Assembly (NCBI GenBank): GCA_031283025.1
Contig: JAITCP010000177.1
Coordinates: forward strand, 1-17,146
Length of the DNA: 17,146 nucleotides
From: Spirochaetaceae bacterium
GTDB lineage: Bacteria; Spirochaetota; Spirochaetia; Treponematales; Breznakiellaceae
Direction: 5' to 3'
This document shows positions 5,759-12,777 of the stretch, piece after piece. The position numbers and the translations under genes are program-made. The notes beneath the pieces are model-generated. The model was not told the DNA's origin. It saw only the letters and a list, made by a program, of their open reading frames with translations, and searched no databases. Position 1 is the first letter of the stretch, and every line of letters begins with the position of its first letter.

Positions 5759-7588
5759 TCACCCCAAATACATCCGCAGTTTGGCAAGCAGCTCTTCAGT
5801 GTACACCGGTTTGCCGATATGATCGTTCATTCCCGCTTTAATGCATTTTTCCACGTCTTCACGGAATACATTGGCGGTTAACGCAATAATGGGGATGCCG
5901 CCGGAACGTTCCGCTGATTGCGCCCCGCCGGTCTTTTGCCGCAGTTCCGCCTCTGATGAACGTATCCGCCGGACGGCTTCATAACCGTCCATTTCCGGCA
6001 TTTGTATATCCATAAGGATCAAATCAAAGTTTTCGGGGTTTTCTGTATACATTCGTACCGCTTCCATGCCGTCTCCCGCACAGGTAATATGTATTCCCGA
6101 CGGCTCCAGCAGGGAAAGAATAATTTCACGGTTTGTATCTTCATCTTCCACAATCAGCAGCCTGTATCCGGTAAACAGGTTCTGAACATTTTCTTTTTCT
6201 TCAATACCGTCTTGTTTTTTGTCTTTTTCCGGACCAAGAGGGCGGATTTGTTTCTCCGGCGGCGCTTTATGCAGAGGGGCCGTATGCAGCGGCTGGGTGC
6301 TTCCTTTCTTCATCTGAACGGTAAAGGTAAAAGTGGAACCCCGGCCCGGGCTTGAATCAATACGGAGCTGGCCATGCATCAATTCTATAATTTGTTTGGA
6401 GATAACCAGCCCCAGGCCCGTACCGCTGTATCTTTTTGACGAATCGCTTTCCGCCCGGACAAACGAACTAAAGATTCGCTCCTGCTGCTCCCTGTTCATG
6501 CCAATTCCCGTATCTATAAGTTCAATTGCTATAATGTAATCATCCTTTTCTTTTTTGATCAGTTCCGCATTAAGGCGTATGGAGCCTTCTGCGGGGGTAT
6601 ACCTTACCGCATTGGAAAGCAGAGTGGCGATCACCTGGGCCAGGCGCCGGCTGTCTCCGATTAAATATTGCGGGATACGTTTGTCAATATCAAAGGAAAA
6701 AACCTGTTGTTTTTCCGCTATTTGAGAGTCAATAATTTCTATGGTTTTTTGCAGCATCTTCTCAAAATCAAATTCTGCCTGAGATAATTCAAACTGCTTC
6801 ATTTCTATTTTGGATATGTCCAGAACATCGTTAATTACCCCCAAAAGATACGCAGACGCATTTTCGATTTTTCCAAGGGCGTAATCCTTCCGTTCTATGT
6901 CAGATGCGGATTGTCCTATGGCTGTCATGCCAATAATTGCATTTATGGGGGTTCTGATTTCGTGGCTCATGTTGGAAAGAAAATTGGTCTTGGCACGGCT
7001 TGCGGAAAGGGCGTTATCCCGCGCCTCGAAAAGGTTATGGATCATTTCGCTGTGCAGCAGGGCATGGACAAACAAAAGCCCCCCGGTACTGAGTACGGAT
7101 TCTTCAATGGGGGTAAATTCCCGTTCCCGGCGTATATCAGCGCATACAACAAACCCCCAAAACTGTTCTTCCAGCAGCACGGGGATTGCCAGGAGTGAAA
7201 CTATCCCCTGAGCGGCAAAATACTTCTGTTCTATCTGCGGCAGCCTGCGAACAGGGCTGTTTACGCACTGCCCTTTTGAAAGGATGCTTTCCCAGAGCGG
7301 AAGATTATTGGCGTAAGAAACAAACTCCGTAGATATGACATTCTGCCAGGATGCGGGGTTTTCTGACCATTCGCAAATCCGGGTACAGTACAATTTCCCG
7401 TTCCGGACGCTGTTTTTCCATATCTCCAGGCGGTCAAATTCCGCCGCATTTGACAGCATCCCCATACATTTCCGCACGGCGGGAACAAATTCATCCAGCC
7501 CGGCACAAAACAACAGACAAGCCGCATCGTTTACCGCCTTAAGCAGATTGATGTGGTATGCCGCCTTTTCATCTTCATAATTATTCAT
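5759..7588 (-). CDS. Soluble hybrid histidine kinase: GAF, HisKA, HATPase and receiver domains
   Basis: A 609-residue sensor kinase without membrane segments, so a cytoplasmic signal is likely. Order: a GAF-like domain (about 35-180); a HisKA dimerisation helix with NFLSNMSHEIRTP, phosphorylatable His209; an ATPase domain with N box (LLSNAVRYTP), G1 (DTGIGM) and G2 (GTGLGLVISK); a Pro/Lys-rich linker; and a receiver domain with acidic pocket VEDEDTN, phospho-acceptor Asp527 in LILMDIQMPEMDG, and the later T and K (ALTAN, IGKP). No HPt domain and no separate response regulator are encoded nearby, so the output partner is elsewhere. ATG 7588 is chosen: it lies 19 bp after the hemW-like stop and has a weak AGAAG upstream, while the longer frame from 7684 would run 77 bp into the upstream gene. 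It is the last gene of the lepB operon. Confidence 0.93.
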   Translation of the reverse strand: MNNYEDEKAAYHINLLKAVNDAACLLFCAGLDEFVPAVRKCMGMLSNAAEFDRLEIWKNSVRNGKLYCTRICEWSENPASWQNVISTEFVSYANNLPLWESILSKGQCVNSPVRRLPQIEQKYFAAQGIVSLLAIPVLLEEQFWGFVVCADIRREREFTPIEESVLSTGGLLFVHALLHSEMIHNLFEARDNALSASRAKTNFLSNMSHEIRTPINAIIGMTAIGQSASDIERKDYALGKIENASAYLLGVINDVLDISKIEMKQFELSQAEFDFEKMLQKTIEIIDSQIAEKQQVFSFDIDKRIPQYLIGDSRRLAQVIATLLSNAVRYTPAEGSIRLNAELIKKEKDDYIIAIELIDTGIGMNREQQERIFSSFVRAESDSSKRYSGTGLGLVISKQIIELMHGQLRIDSSPGRGSTFTFTVQMKKGSTQPLHTAPLHKAPPEKQIRPLGPEKDKKQDGIEEKENVQNLFTGYRLLIVEDEDTNREIILSLLEPSGIHITCAGDGMEAVRMYTENPENFDLILMDIQMPEMDGYEAVRRIRSSEAELRQKTGGAQSAERSGGIPIIALTANVFREDVEKCIKAGMNDHIGKPVYTEELLAKLRMYLG

Positions 7589-7607
7589 AATTGTTCTTCT
7601 ATATAAA

Positions 7608-8870
7608 CTATGTATCCAATTCCATAAAAGCGTCAAGCAAGAAAGAATTAAGAAAAAGCATACATTTTTCCCGGAAAGCGGCATCGTCCATGCCGTTTTG
7701 CCATTTTTTAAGCGTCCGGGGTATGGTTTCTTCTATTGTTTTTCCAAAGCGCCGGGCAAAAAGTTCCGGGTCCGGCCCTTCCCTATAGCGATACCCCATC
7801 AAAAGGGTTTCCTTTATCACCGTCGGCCTGTCCAGTTCTTCTGTCAATAGAACCGGCTTGCCGGAAAGAAACCCTTCCGTATCCGGTGCATACCACCGGC
7901 GCAGGCCGGTTCCGTCCTTTGCAATTATTGTTCCCGACGCGCCGGGCCCTACCCCAATCCAGTTGTTCATGCGCCAATACCGGATATTGTGAATACAGCG
8001 GTTCCCATGGGCGGAGTCCTGCAAGGCAAAATTCGATACTTCATATTGTTCAAAACCCGCATTTGTAAGGGCTTCTCGCCCTGCCAGCCAGAGCCGGTCT
8101 GCCTGATCCCCCGGCGGTGTTTCCCTTTTACCCAGCCGGGCCGCCAGGGGCGTTCCTTCACCTACTGTAAGCGTATACAGGGAAACATGGCCGGGCCTAT
8201 AGGAAAGGGCAGCGCCAATATCCCGCAGCAACATATCCCGCTTTTGCTCGAAAGAACCGTTTTCCGGGTAAATCCCGCCGCTTATCAAATCCAGGCACAG
8301 GCCGGAACCGAATATTTCCGCCGCCGCGGCAATCCGGTTCCGGAGAAGGGCCACGCCTTTTCCCGGTGAATTTACCCAGCCTGACCTGACGTGCCGCCCC
8401 GTCCTCCGCCCCAGGAATTCCCGAAATCCCGGATCAAAGCTCTGCACTCCCAGGGAAAGGCGGGTTACTCCATGATCGGCGCAGGAGCGGAGGAAGGTAT
8501 CATCCGCCGTTTCAGGGTTTGCCTCTACGGTAATTTCGCCGGGGGAGGATAAAGCGCTTGATCGTTTTAATAAATCGAGCAAGCCCTCCAGTAAGCGGCT
8601 GATGCCCCCGGCGCCCAAGAGCGAAGGGGTGCCGCCCCCTATGTATATGGAAGGAACGGTAACGCTGCCGGTTTCATCCACGGGGCGGCGCTCTGTTTCT
8701 AACTGCCGCTCCGTTTCCATAAACTGCCGCTCCGTTTCTTTAAGCAAAATGCCAATATAACGATCAATTATGCTGCTGCCGCGCTGCAATGGAACGGAAT
8801 AAAAATCACAGTAATCGCACTTTGCCGTACAAAAAGGGATGTGCAGGTAAAGGGAAAACGATTCTGTCAA
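7608..8870 (-). CDS. hemW: HemW-like radical SAM protein (oxygen-independent coproporphyrinogen oxidase family)
   Basis: A radical SAM protein of about 420 residues. Near the N-terminus, LYLHIPFCTAKCDYCDFYS carries the 4Fe-4S CxxxCxxC motif (Cys14, Cys18, Cys21), and the HemW-type fourth position is aromatic/Asp rather than HemN-like. IYIGGGTPSLL, ITVEANPET and RLSLGVQSFD follow, then a C-terminal HemW-type block with YEVSNFA, HNIRYWR and GVGPGASG. HemW proteins are thought to be haem chaperones rather than CPO enzymes. Oddities: the usual DLIYGLPGQT is replaced by DLISGGIYPENG near residue 194, and there is extra sequence between the GRRTGRH segment and that block. A repeated ETERQ segment (45-62) reflects a DNA tandem repeat. 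The start is uncertain: TTG 8870 overlaps the lepB stop as TTGA and gives a typical N-terminus; TTG 8897 is the alternative. No ATG is available. Confidence 0.85.
   Translation of the reverse strand: MTESFSLYLHIPFCTAKCDYCDFYSVPLQRGSSIIDRYIGILLKETERQFMETERQLETERRPVDETGSVTVPSIYIGGGTPSLLGAGGISRLLEGLLDLLKRSSALSSPGEITVEANPETADDTFLRSCADHGVTRLSLGVQSFDPGFREFLGRRTGRHVRSGWVNSPGKGVALLRNRIAAAAEIFGSGLCLDLISGGIYPENGSFEQKRDMLLRDIGAALSYRPGHVSLYTLTVGEGTPLAARLGKRETPPGDQADRLWLAGREALTNAGFEQYEVSNFALQDSAHGNRCIHNIRYWRMNNWIGVGPGASGTIIAKDGTGLRRWYAPDTEGFLSGKPVLLTEELDRPTVIKETLLMGYRYREGPDPELFARRFGKTIEETIPRTLKKWQNGMDDAAFREKCMLFLNSFLLDAFMELDT
8685..8739 (-). repeat. Short in-frame tandem repeat within the hemW-like gene
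   Basis: AACTGCCGCTCCGTTTC occurs at 8701-8717 and again at 8722-8738 (21-bp period), with a diverged third copy at about 8685-8700. On the coding strand this gives ETERQFM, ETERQL and ETERR in a predicted surface loop. It keeps the reading frame and looks like recent local slippage or duplication. Confidence 0.8.
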
Positions 8871-9589
8871 TATCGTTTGAACCGGGTCAGGGGCCAATAG
8901 CGGATCAAAACCCGGCCTGTTATGGATGCCGCCGGAACCGGCCCCCAGGTACGGGAATCGTTGGTCGTGCTGCGATCATCGGAAAGGACAAAACATTCCC
9001 CTTTGCCCAGGACTTTGCTGTCCATAAAGCCGGAAAAAGGCAGGGATTCGTCCCACAACGGTGAAACCTGGGGCAGTTCGGGGATATAATCGGCACTGGT
9101 TAGTTCAAACTCGGTAAATTCGTACTGCTCCCCGGCAGGTTTTACCCTGACCACATAGTTGTTCATGCTCACTGTATCGCCCGGAAGGCCGATAACTCTT
9201 TTAACAAAAAGAACATCGTCTTTGGGAAAAAGACTGTAACGCTGAAAGGAAAAGAAACGGACAAAGCTGTCAAAAATCGTCCTAAGAAAAGGCCGCCCGG
9301 TTCCGGCGGTTCGATCCACCAGCACAACCTGCCCCCGCTGGAACGGCAGGCTGCCTTCTGTTTTATCCCTCAATAAATGATGCACGGTAAATGATAAAAA
9401 GACACAGCGATCCCCAGCCAAAAACTCCGGCTTCATTGTATTATTTTCCAGTACGCGGTTGGAAACCAACAGGCCGGAAATTAACGTGTAAACCACAATA
9501 AATGCAAAAAGCCAGATAAGAACGATCCGCACCTGCCGCAGATGATTTTGTTGATCCGCATAGGAATATTGACGCCAGCGTTTTGCCAT
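8867..9589 (-). CDS. lepB: Signal peptidase I family protein with Thr at the nucleophile position
   Basis: A 240-residue membrane-anchored S26 peptidase. One N-terminal membrane segment (about 21-43) is followed by box B, where the usual Ser-Met-x-Pro reads NNTMKPEF: the catalytic serine position is Thr51. The general base is kept as Lys130 in VKRVIGLPGD, and the late box is VLSDDRSTTNDSRTWGPV in place of the canonical GDNxxxSxDSR. The substitution is read directly from codon ACA. Normally the enzyme cleaves signal peptides of exported proteins on the outer face of the inner membrane. With Thr it may be slow, specialised or non-catalytic; I cannot tell which. ATG 9589 begins 6 nt after the stop of the canonical lepB gene, and the downstream hemW-like gene starts inside its stop codon. 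The two peptidases probably arose by duplication, but they are quite diverged. Confidence 0.88.
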   Translation of the reverse strand: MAKRWRQYSYADQQNHLRQVRIVLIWLFAFIVVYTLISGLLVSNRVLENNTMKPEFLAGDRCVFLSFTVHHLLRDKTEGSLPFQRGQVVLVDRTAGTGRPFLRTIFDSFVRFFSFQRYSLFPKDDVLFVKRVIGLPGDTVSMNNYVVRVKPAGEQYEFTEFELTSADYIPELPQVSPLWDESLPFSGFMDSKVLGKGECFVLSDDRSTTNDSRTWGPVPAASITGRVLIRYWPLTRFKRY

Positions 9590-9595
9590 ATCCGC

Positions 9596-10582
9596 CTACC
9601 GTATAAAACCTTGTCTGGCCAGGGGCCAATACTTTAATGACCCCTTGCCTAGAATTTTGGAAGCCTTTACTGTTCCAAAAAAACGGCCGTCATGGGAATT
9701 GTCCCGGTTGTCTCCCAGGGGGAGTATGCGGCCTTCCGGCACATACCAGCCCTGCTGCTTAACGGCGAGGGCCTTGTACCGCTCATCCTGGGGATAGGCC
9801 CCGCGGATAAATGCATAACGGGCGGCAGCACGGGAAAAAAGATCGCCGTACTGCAGATTGTAAGAAGCGGCTTTTTGCATAAGGTTTTGCGGCGGGTTAA
9901 GCCCCAAATCAAAATATGCTTCCGCCCTGCCCATCGCCTCCAAAGCAGGGTACTCCCCCTCCCCCACCAGCCGTGAAAGACGATGGCTAAAGCCTCTGCT
10001 TTTTAAATATTCCCGCTCGTTTACCCAGCGGTCTTCCCCGGAAAAGCGGAAATACAATTCTCCCCTGCGGGTTTCTATTAAATCGCCCCCCATACCGGCG
10101 GCGCGCTTTATCAAAAAATGAACCCTGGGCCTGCCCGCTTCGTTCTTGTCTATATCCACCAAAGAAAGGGTAAGCATATAGATGATTCGCTGGGCAATGT
10201 CAAAGAGGGGGCCGTTGGAAAAATATTCGGGGTTTTCAAAGATGATCACGTCTTCCCGCTGCGGCTTTATGGGGCTGGGCAATTTCCACAATCCGGGCAG
10301 AAGTTCCGGGCCGTAAACCAGCTTGTTGACAAAAATCCGGTCATTTATTAAAAGGGTGTCGATCATGGAGCCGGAGGGAATCTGGTACGCCTGAAAGAGG
10401 TATTGATTTATGAGCAGCACCATCCCGGCGGCCCAGAGGAAAGCCTCCAGCCAGTCAACGATGGGGTTTTTTGCCTGCTGTTTTTCTTTTTTATGCCGCT
10501 TAAGCGTCCGCCGCCGTGTCAGCCAGTATTCTGTACAGTGCCGGAGCCCCTCCAAAAAAGGTGAAACAGGTTTTGCGCTCAT
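9596..10582 (-). CDS. lepB: Signal peptidase I (canonical)
   Basis: A 328-residue type I signal peptidase. A basic cytoplasmic N-terminus (residues 1-40) is followed by a membrane segment (about 45-62) and then the catalytic box QIPSGSMIDT with Ser72. Lys159 in FLIKRAAGMGGD completes the Ser/Lys dyad, and the late box is LPLGDNRDNSHDGRFFG. It is longer than the E. coli enzyme domain because of an inserted region between the Lys box and the last box (about 165-275). The enzyme removes signal peptides from Sec/Tat-exported proteins. I chose ATG 10582 because starts further upstream (10648, 10660) run into the divergent gene, and a -10-like box sits exactly 7 nt upstream. There is no Shine-Dalgarno sequence, so the message may be leaderless. 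First gene of the operon lepB-lepB-hemW-kinase. Confidence 0.93.
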   Translation of the reverse strand: MSAKPVSPFLEGLRHCTEYWLTRRRTLKRHKKEKQQAKNPIVDWLEAFLWAAGMVLLINQYLFQAYQIPSGSMIDTLLINDRIFVNKLVYGPELLPGLWKLPSPIKPQREDVIIFENPEYFSNGPLFDIAQRIIYMLTLSLVDIDKNEAGRPRVHFLIKRAAGMGGDLIETRRGELYFRFSGEDRWVNEREYLKSRGFSHRLSRLVGEGEYPALEAMGRAEAYFDLGLNPPQNLMQKAASYNLQYGDLFSRAAARYAFIRGAYPQDERYKALAVKQQGWYVPEGRILPLGDNRDNSHDGRFFGTVKASKILGKGSLKYWPLARQGFIR

Positions 10583-10589
10583 TACGGTA

Positions 10590-10618
10590 ACAATACCGGA
10601 AAAAGCCCTGTTGAACAA
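10590..10618 (-). promoter_or_regulatory. Weak sigma-70-like promoter of the lepB operon, leaderless layout
   Basis: On the minus strand TTGTTC (10618-10613), a 17-nt spacer, then TATTGT (10595-10590), with 7 nt to ATG 10582. Hexamer matches are modest (3/6 and 4/6), so this call leans on spacing and position. Its -35 region overlaps that of the divergent promoter. Confidence 0.4.
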
Positions 10619-10639
10619 TACCCCGCGGGGTTCTATACT
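10611..10639 (+). promoter_or_regulatory. Sigma-70-like promoter of the PEGA-FGE gene with palindromic spacer
   Basis: TTGAAC (10611-10616), exactly 17 nt, then TATACT (10634-10639), then 7 nt to ATG 10647. The spacer contains the perfect 10-bp palindrome CCCCGCGGGG (10621-10630), a plausible operator. There is no room for a Shine-Dalgarno sequence, so the mRNA would be leaderless. Confidence 0.65.
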
Positions 10640-10646
10640 TAAGCCC

Positions 10647-12185
10647 ATGATTAACCGCAATACCGGATTTATACGCCATTATGGAAAATCTATTGAAGTA
10701 AAAGATGAAGACCGGGTAACGCTGCCTTCCTTTTTTGGCATTGCTCCGGAGCTTTACCTTGCCTTTCTGTACGGGGCGCTGTTGCTTGCCGTCCTTTTTT
10801 TTATCCTGGTTTTTCCGGGAATTGTAAATCCGGGGAGCGTCGCCGTCCTTAGCTCGGAACCTTCCGGGGCGGCTGTACGGGTGGATGATGTTACTCTTGG
10901 GTACACTCCCTGCAAGGTGTTTATTCCCCAGGGAAAGCGCCTTGTTGAATTTATCCTCCCCGATTTTGAGATCGACAGGCAGGAGTTGGAAGTTCATGGA
11001 AGGCTTTTTGCTTCCCTTTTTATTCCCCGAAAAATAACTATTAGCGGAAACCTGGCGTGCCCTGATCCTGCCGGGACTTTTGCCCTTGCCGCCCTGGACT
11101 ATATACATTGGTCTGCCGCCGGGGAACCGACTGAAACCTATCAGATTCCCTTAAGCCTTTCCGAGGGAGCCTACCGTACCGGCCCTGCGGCAAAAGATAC
11201 CGCGGTCCGGGAAACAATGGAAACCATTCTGGACGCATCCCTGCGCTACACGGTAACAAAAGCCGCCGCCCGCGACATTCTTCGTGCCGAATTCCTGGTC
11301 GACAACGCGGGCCTTTCCCCTTCACCCTTGACGATTATCCGGTCTATGCAGAAAGCGGCGGCCCGGCTTGGAAATAATCCCGCCGCCGCAGAGTATCTGG
11401 CGGAGCTGCTTCCCGATGAAGAAGCTGAGCGGGTGGCAGAATCGGCATGGTTCCAAAAGAACGGCGCTGATCCCGGAGCCGGCACAATGGGCGCCTACGA
11501 TCTATCGTTCCGTATTCCCGGCGAATTGTCATTGGCCGGAGTTGATTTTTCCGCCATTCCCGCGGGCTTTACCAAAAACGGCGGCCAAACGGAAACCATG
11601 CCGCCCATGCTCATTGCCCGCTCACCTGTTACACTGGCGGCTTGGGAGGTTTTTGCGGCGGAAAATTCCGGCTGGTCAGCGGACAATAGGGAAACCCTGA
11701 TTGCCGCGGGCCTTGTAGAAGAAAGCTTTTTACTGCCGGTGGACAGCCCCGCCTATCCTGAACCGGCAGCGCCGGGAATTTCCTGGTACGCCGCCGCCGC
11801 TTATTGTAAATGGCTCAACTCCAAACTGCCCCCTTCTCTTGCCGGATGGGAGGTTAAACTTCCTTCCGAAGCGGAATGGGAATACGGCATCCGGCAATCG
11901 GGGTTTCCCTGCGGAGCGCTCTGGGAATGGTGCGACGATCCCTATGCTCCCCTGAACTTTTTCCCCATGCCCAATAAGGCAGCCGATATGCTGATAAAGG
12001 AATCCGGCCATCCCTTAAACGATGCTACGGCCCATAGGCGGGCTTTGGAACGAACAGTGCGGGGAGGCTCCTGGATAAATCCCCCCAATACGGTAAGTCC
12101 TGATGCACGGGGTTCATTGCCGCCTGAAAGTTCGTCTCCCTTTACTGGCTTTAGGCCGATCATTGTTCCCAAACAGGGAAATTAG
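10647..12185 (+). CDS. Membrane-anchored PEGA-domain protein with C-terminal FGE-sulfatase-like domain
   Basis: A 512-residue protein. After a short cytoplasmic N-terminus there is one membrane segment (about 35-58, YLAFLYGALLLAVLFFILVF). A PEGA domain follows (about 62-130; VLSSEPSGAAVRVDDVTLGYTP, then KVFIPQGKRLVEF), then a helical region and a C-terminal formylglycine-generating-enzyme-like domain (about 290-510). The latter shows FSAIPAGF, SPVTLAAWEVFAAE, ISWYAAAAYCKWLN, LPSEAEWEYG, ALWEWCDD and TVRGGSW, then FTGFRP. The RGGSW block is not followed by the cysteines that true FGE enzymes use, so sulfatase activation is unlikely; a binding or envelope-scaffold role is more plausible. ATG 10647 is the only early start and is preceded by a -10 box rather than a ribosome site. 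smpB starts 2 bp after its stop, so the two are probably co-transcribed. Confidence 0.88.
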   Translation: MINRNTGFIRHYGKSIEVKDEDRVTLPSFFGIAPELYLAFLYGALLLAVLFFILVFPGIVNPGSVAVLSSEPSGAAVRVDDVTLGYTPCKVFIPQGKRLVEFILPDFEIDRQELEVHGRLFASLFIPRKITISGNLACPDPAGTFALAALDYIHWSAAGEPTETYQIPLSLSEGAYRTGPAAKDTAVRETMETILDASLRYTVTKAAARDILRAEFLVDNAGLSPSPLTIIRSMQKAAARLGNNPAAAEYLAELLPDEEAERVAESAWFQKNGADPGAGTMGAYDLSFRIPGELSLAGVDFSAIPAGFTKNGGQTETMPPMLIARSPVTLAAWEVFAAENSGWSADNRETLIAAGLVEESFLLPVDSPAYPEPAAPGISWYAAAAYCKWLNSKLPPSLAGWEVKLPSEAEWEYGIRQSGFPCGALWEWCDDPYAPLNFFPMPNKAADMLIKESGHPLNDATAHRRALERTVRGGSWINPPNTVSPDARGSLPPESSSPFTGFRPIIVPKQGN

Positions 12186-12187
12186 CC

Positions 12188-12649
12188 ATGCCTGAGGGGG
12201 TAAAGATCATCGCCGTAAACCGGAAGGCCCGGTTTGATTATGCGGTGGATGAAGTCTACGAATGCGGCATAGAGCTTTTGGGCACAGAAGTAAAATCTTT
12301 CCGTGACGGAAAAATTTCGTTCCCCGACGCATGGGCGGAAGTGGTAAACCGGGAAGTATGGCTGCGGTCTTTACGGGTTGCGGAAAATCCCTTTTCATCG
12401 ATCTTTAACCACGATCCTGACCGGAAAAAGAAGCTCCTCCTGCGCCGTGATGAAATAAAACGCATTACCCGCAAAACCGAAGAAAAAGGTTACACCCTTA
12501 TTCCCCTTTCGTTTTACTTTAAGAAAGGGCGGGTCAAGGTAGAACTGGGATTATGCAAGGGGAAAAAAGTCTACGACAAACGGCACGATATTCGGGAGCG
12601 CGATCTTAAGCGGGAAATCTCCAGGGAATGGCGGGGGAAGCTGTCGTAA
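12188..12649 (+). CDS. smpB: SsrA-binding protein SmpB
   Basis: A 153-residue tmRNA-binding protein needed for trans-translation: it carries SsrA RNA to stalled ribosomes and mimics part of a tRNA anticodon arm. The family pattern is clear: RFDYAVDEVYECGIELLGTEVKSFRDGKISFPDAWA, then FSSIFNHDPDRKKKLLL, IPLSFYFKKGRVKVELGLCKGKKVYDKR, and a basic C-terminal tail (ERDLKREISREWRG) that is expected to enter the mRNA channel. The length is normal. The start follows the PEGA-FGE stop by 2 bp, with AGGG about 10 nt upstream inside that gene, suggesting coupled translation. The ssrA RNA gene itself is not in this window. Confidence 0.96.
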   Translation: MPEGVKIIAVNRKARFDYAVDEVYECGIELLGTEVKSFRDGKISFPDAWAEVVNREVWLRSLRVAENPFSSIFNHDPDRKKKLLLRRDEIKRITRKTEEKGYTLIPLSFYFKKGRVKVELGLCKGKKVYDKRHDIRERDLKREISREWRGKLS

Positions 12650-12763
12650 CATATCTCCGCAAATATTCAGATGTTCCCGCATTTTGCTTACAACTTCTTA
12701 CTTTGTGATCTTTCACCTCTTTTCCTTTACGGTCCCGTAACGCTGGAATAATTCCGCTTTTTT

Positions 12764-12772
12764 TGCTATAAA
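12764..12772 (+). promoter_or_regulatory. Extended -10 promoter directly before gyrB
   Basis: TGC-TATAAA at 12764-12772 is an extended -10 element five bases before ATG 12778. A -35 match 17 nt upstream (TGGAAT, 12744-12749) is poor, as is common for extended -10 promoters. No Shine-Dalgarno sequence precedes the ATG, so a leaderless gyrB mRNA is possible. The 12650-12763 stretch otherwise shows nothing I can name. Confidence 0.45.
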
Positions 12773-12777
12773 GAACT

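Noticed and set aside
10410..10646. Upstream extension of the PEGA-FGE gene to 10410
   Set aside because: The extension is antisense to the lepB N-terminus, and a promoter sits at 10611-10639. The protein pattern begins at ATG 10647.
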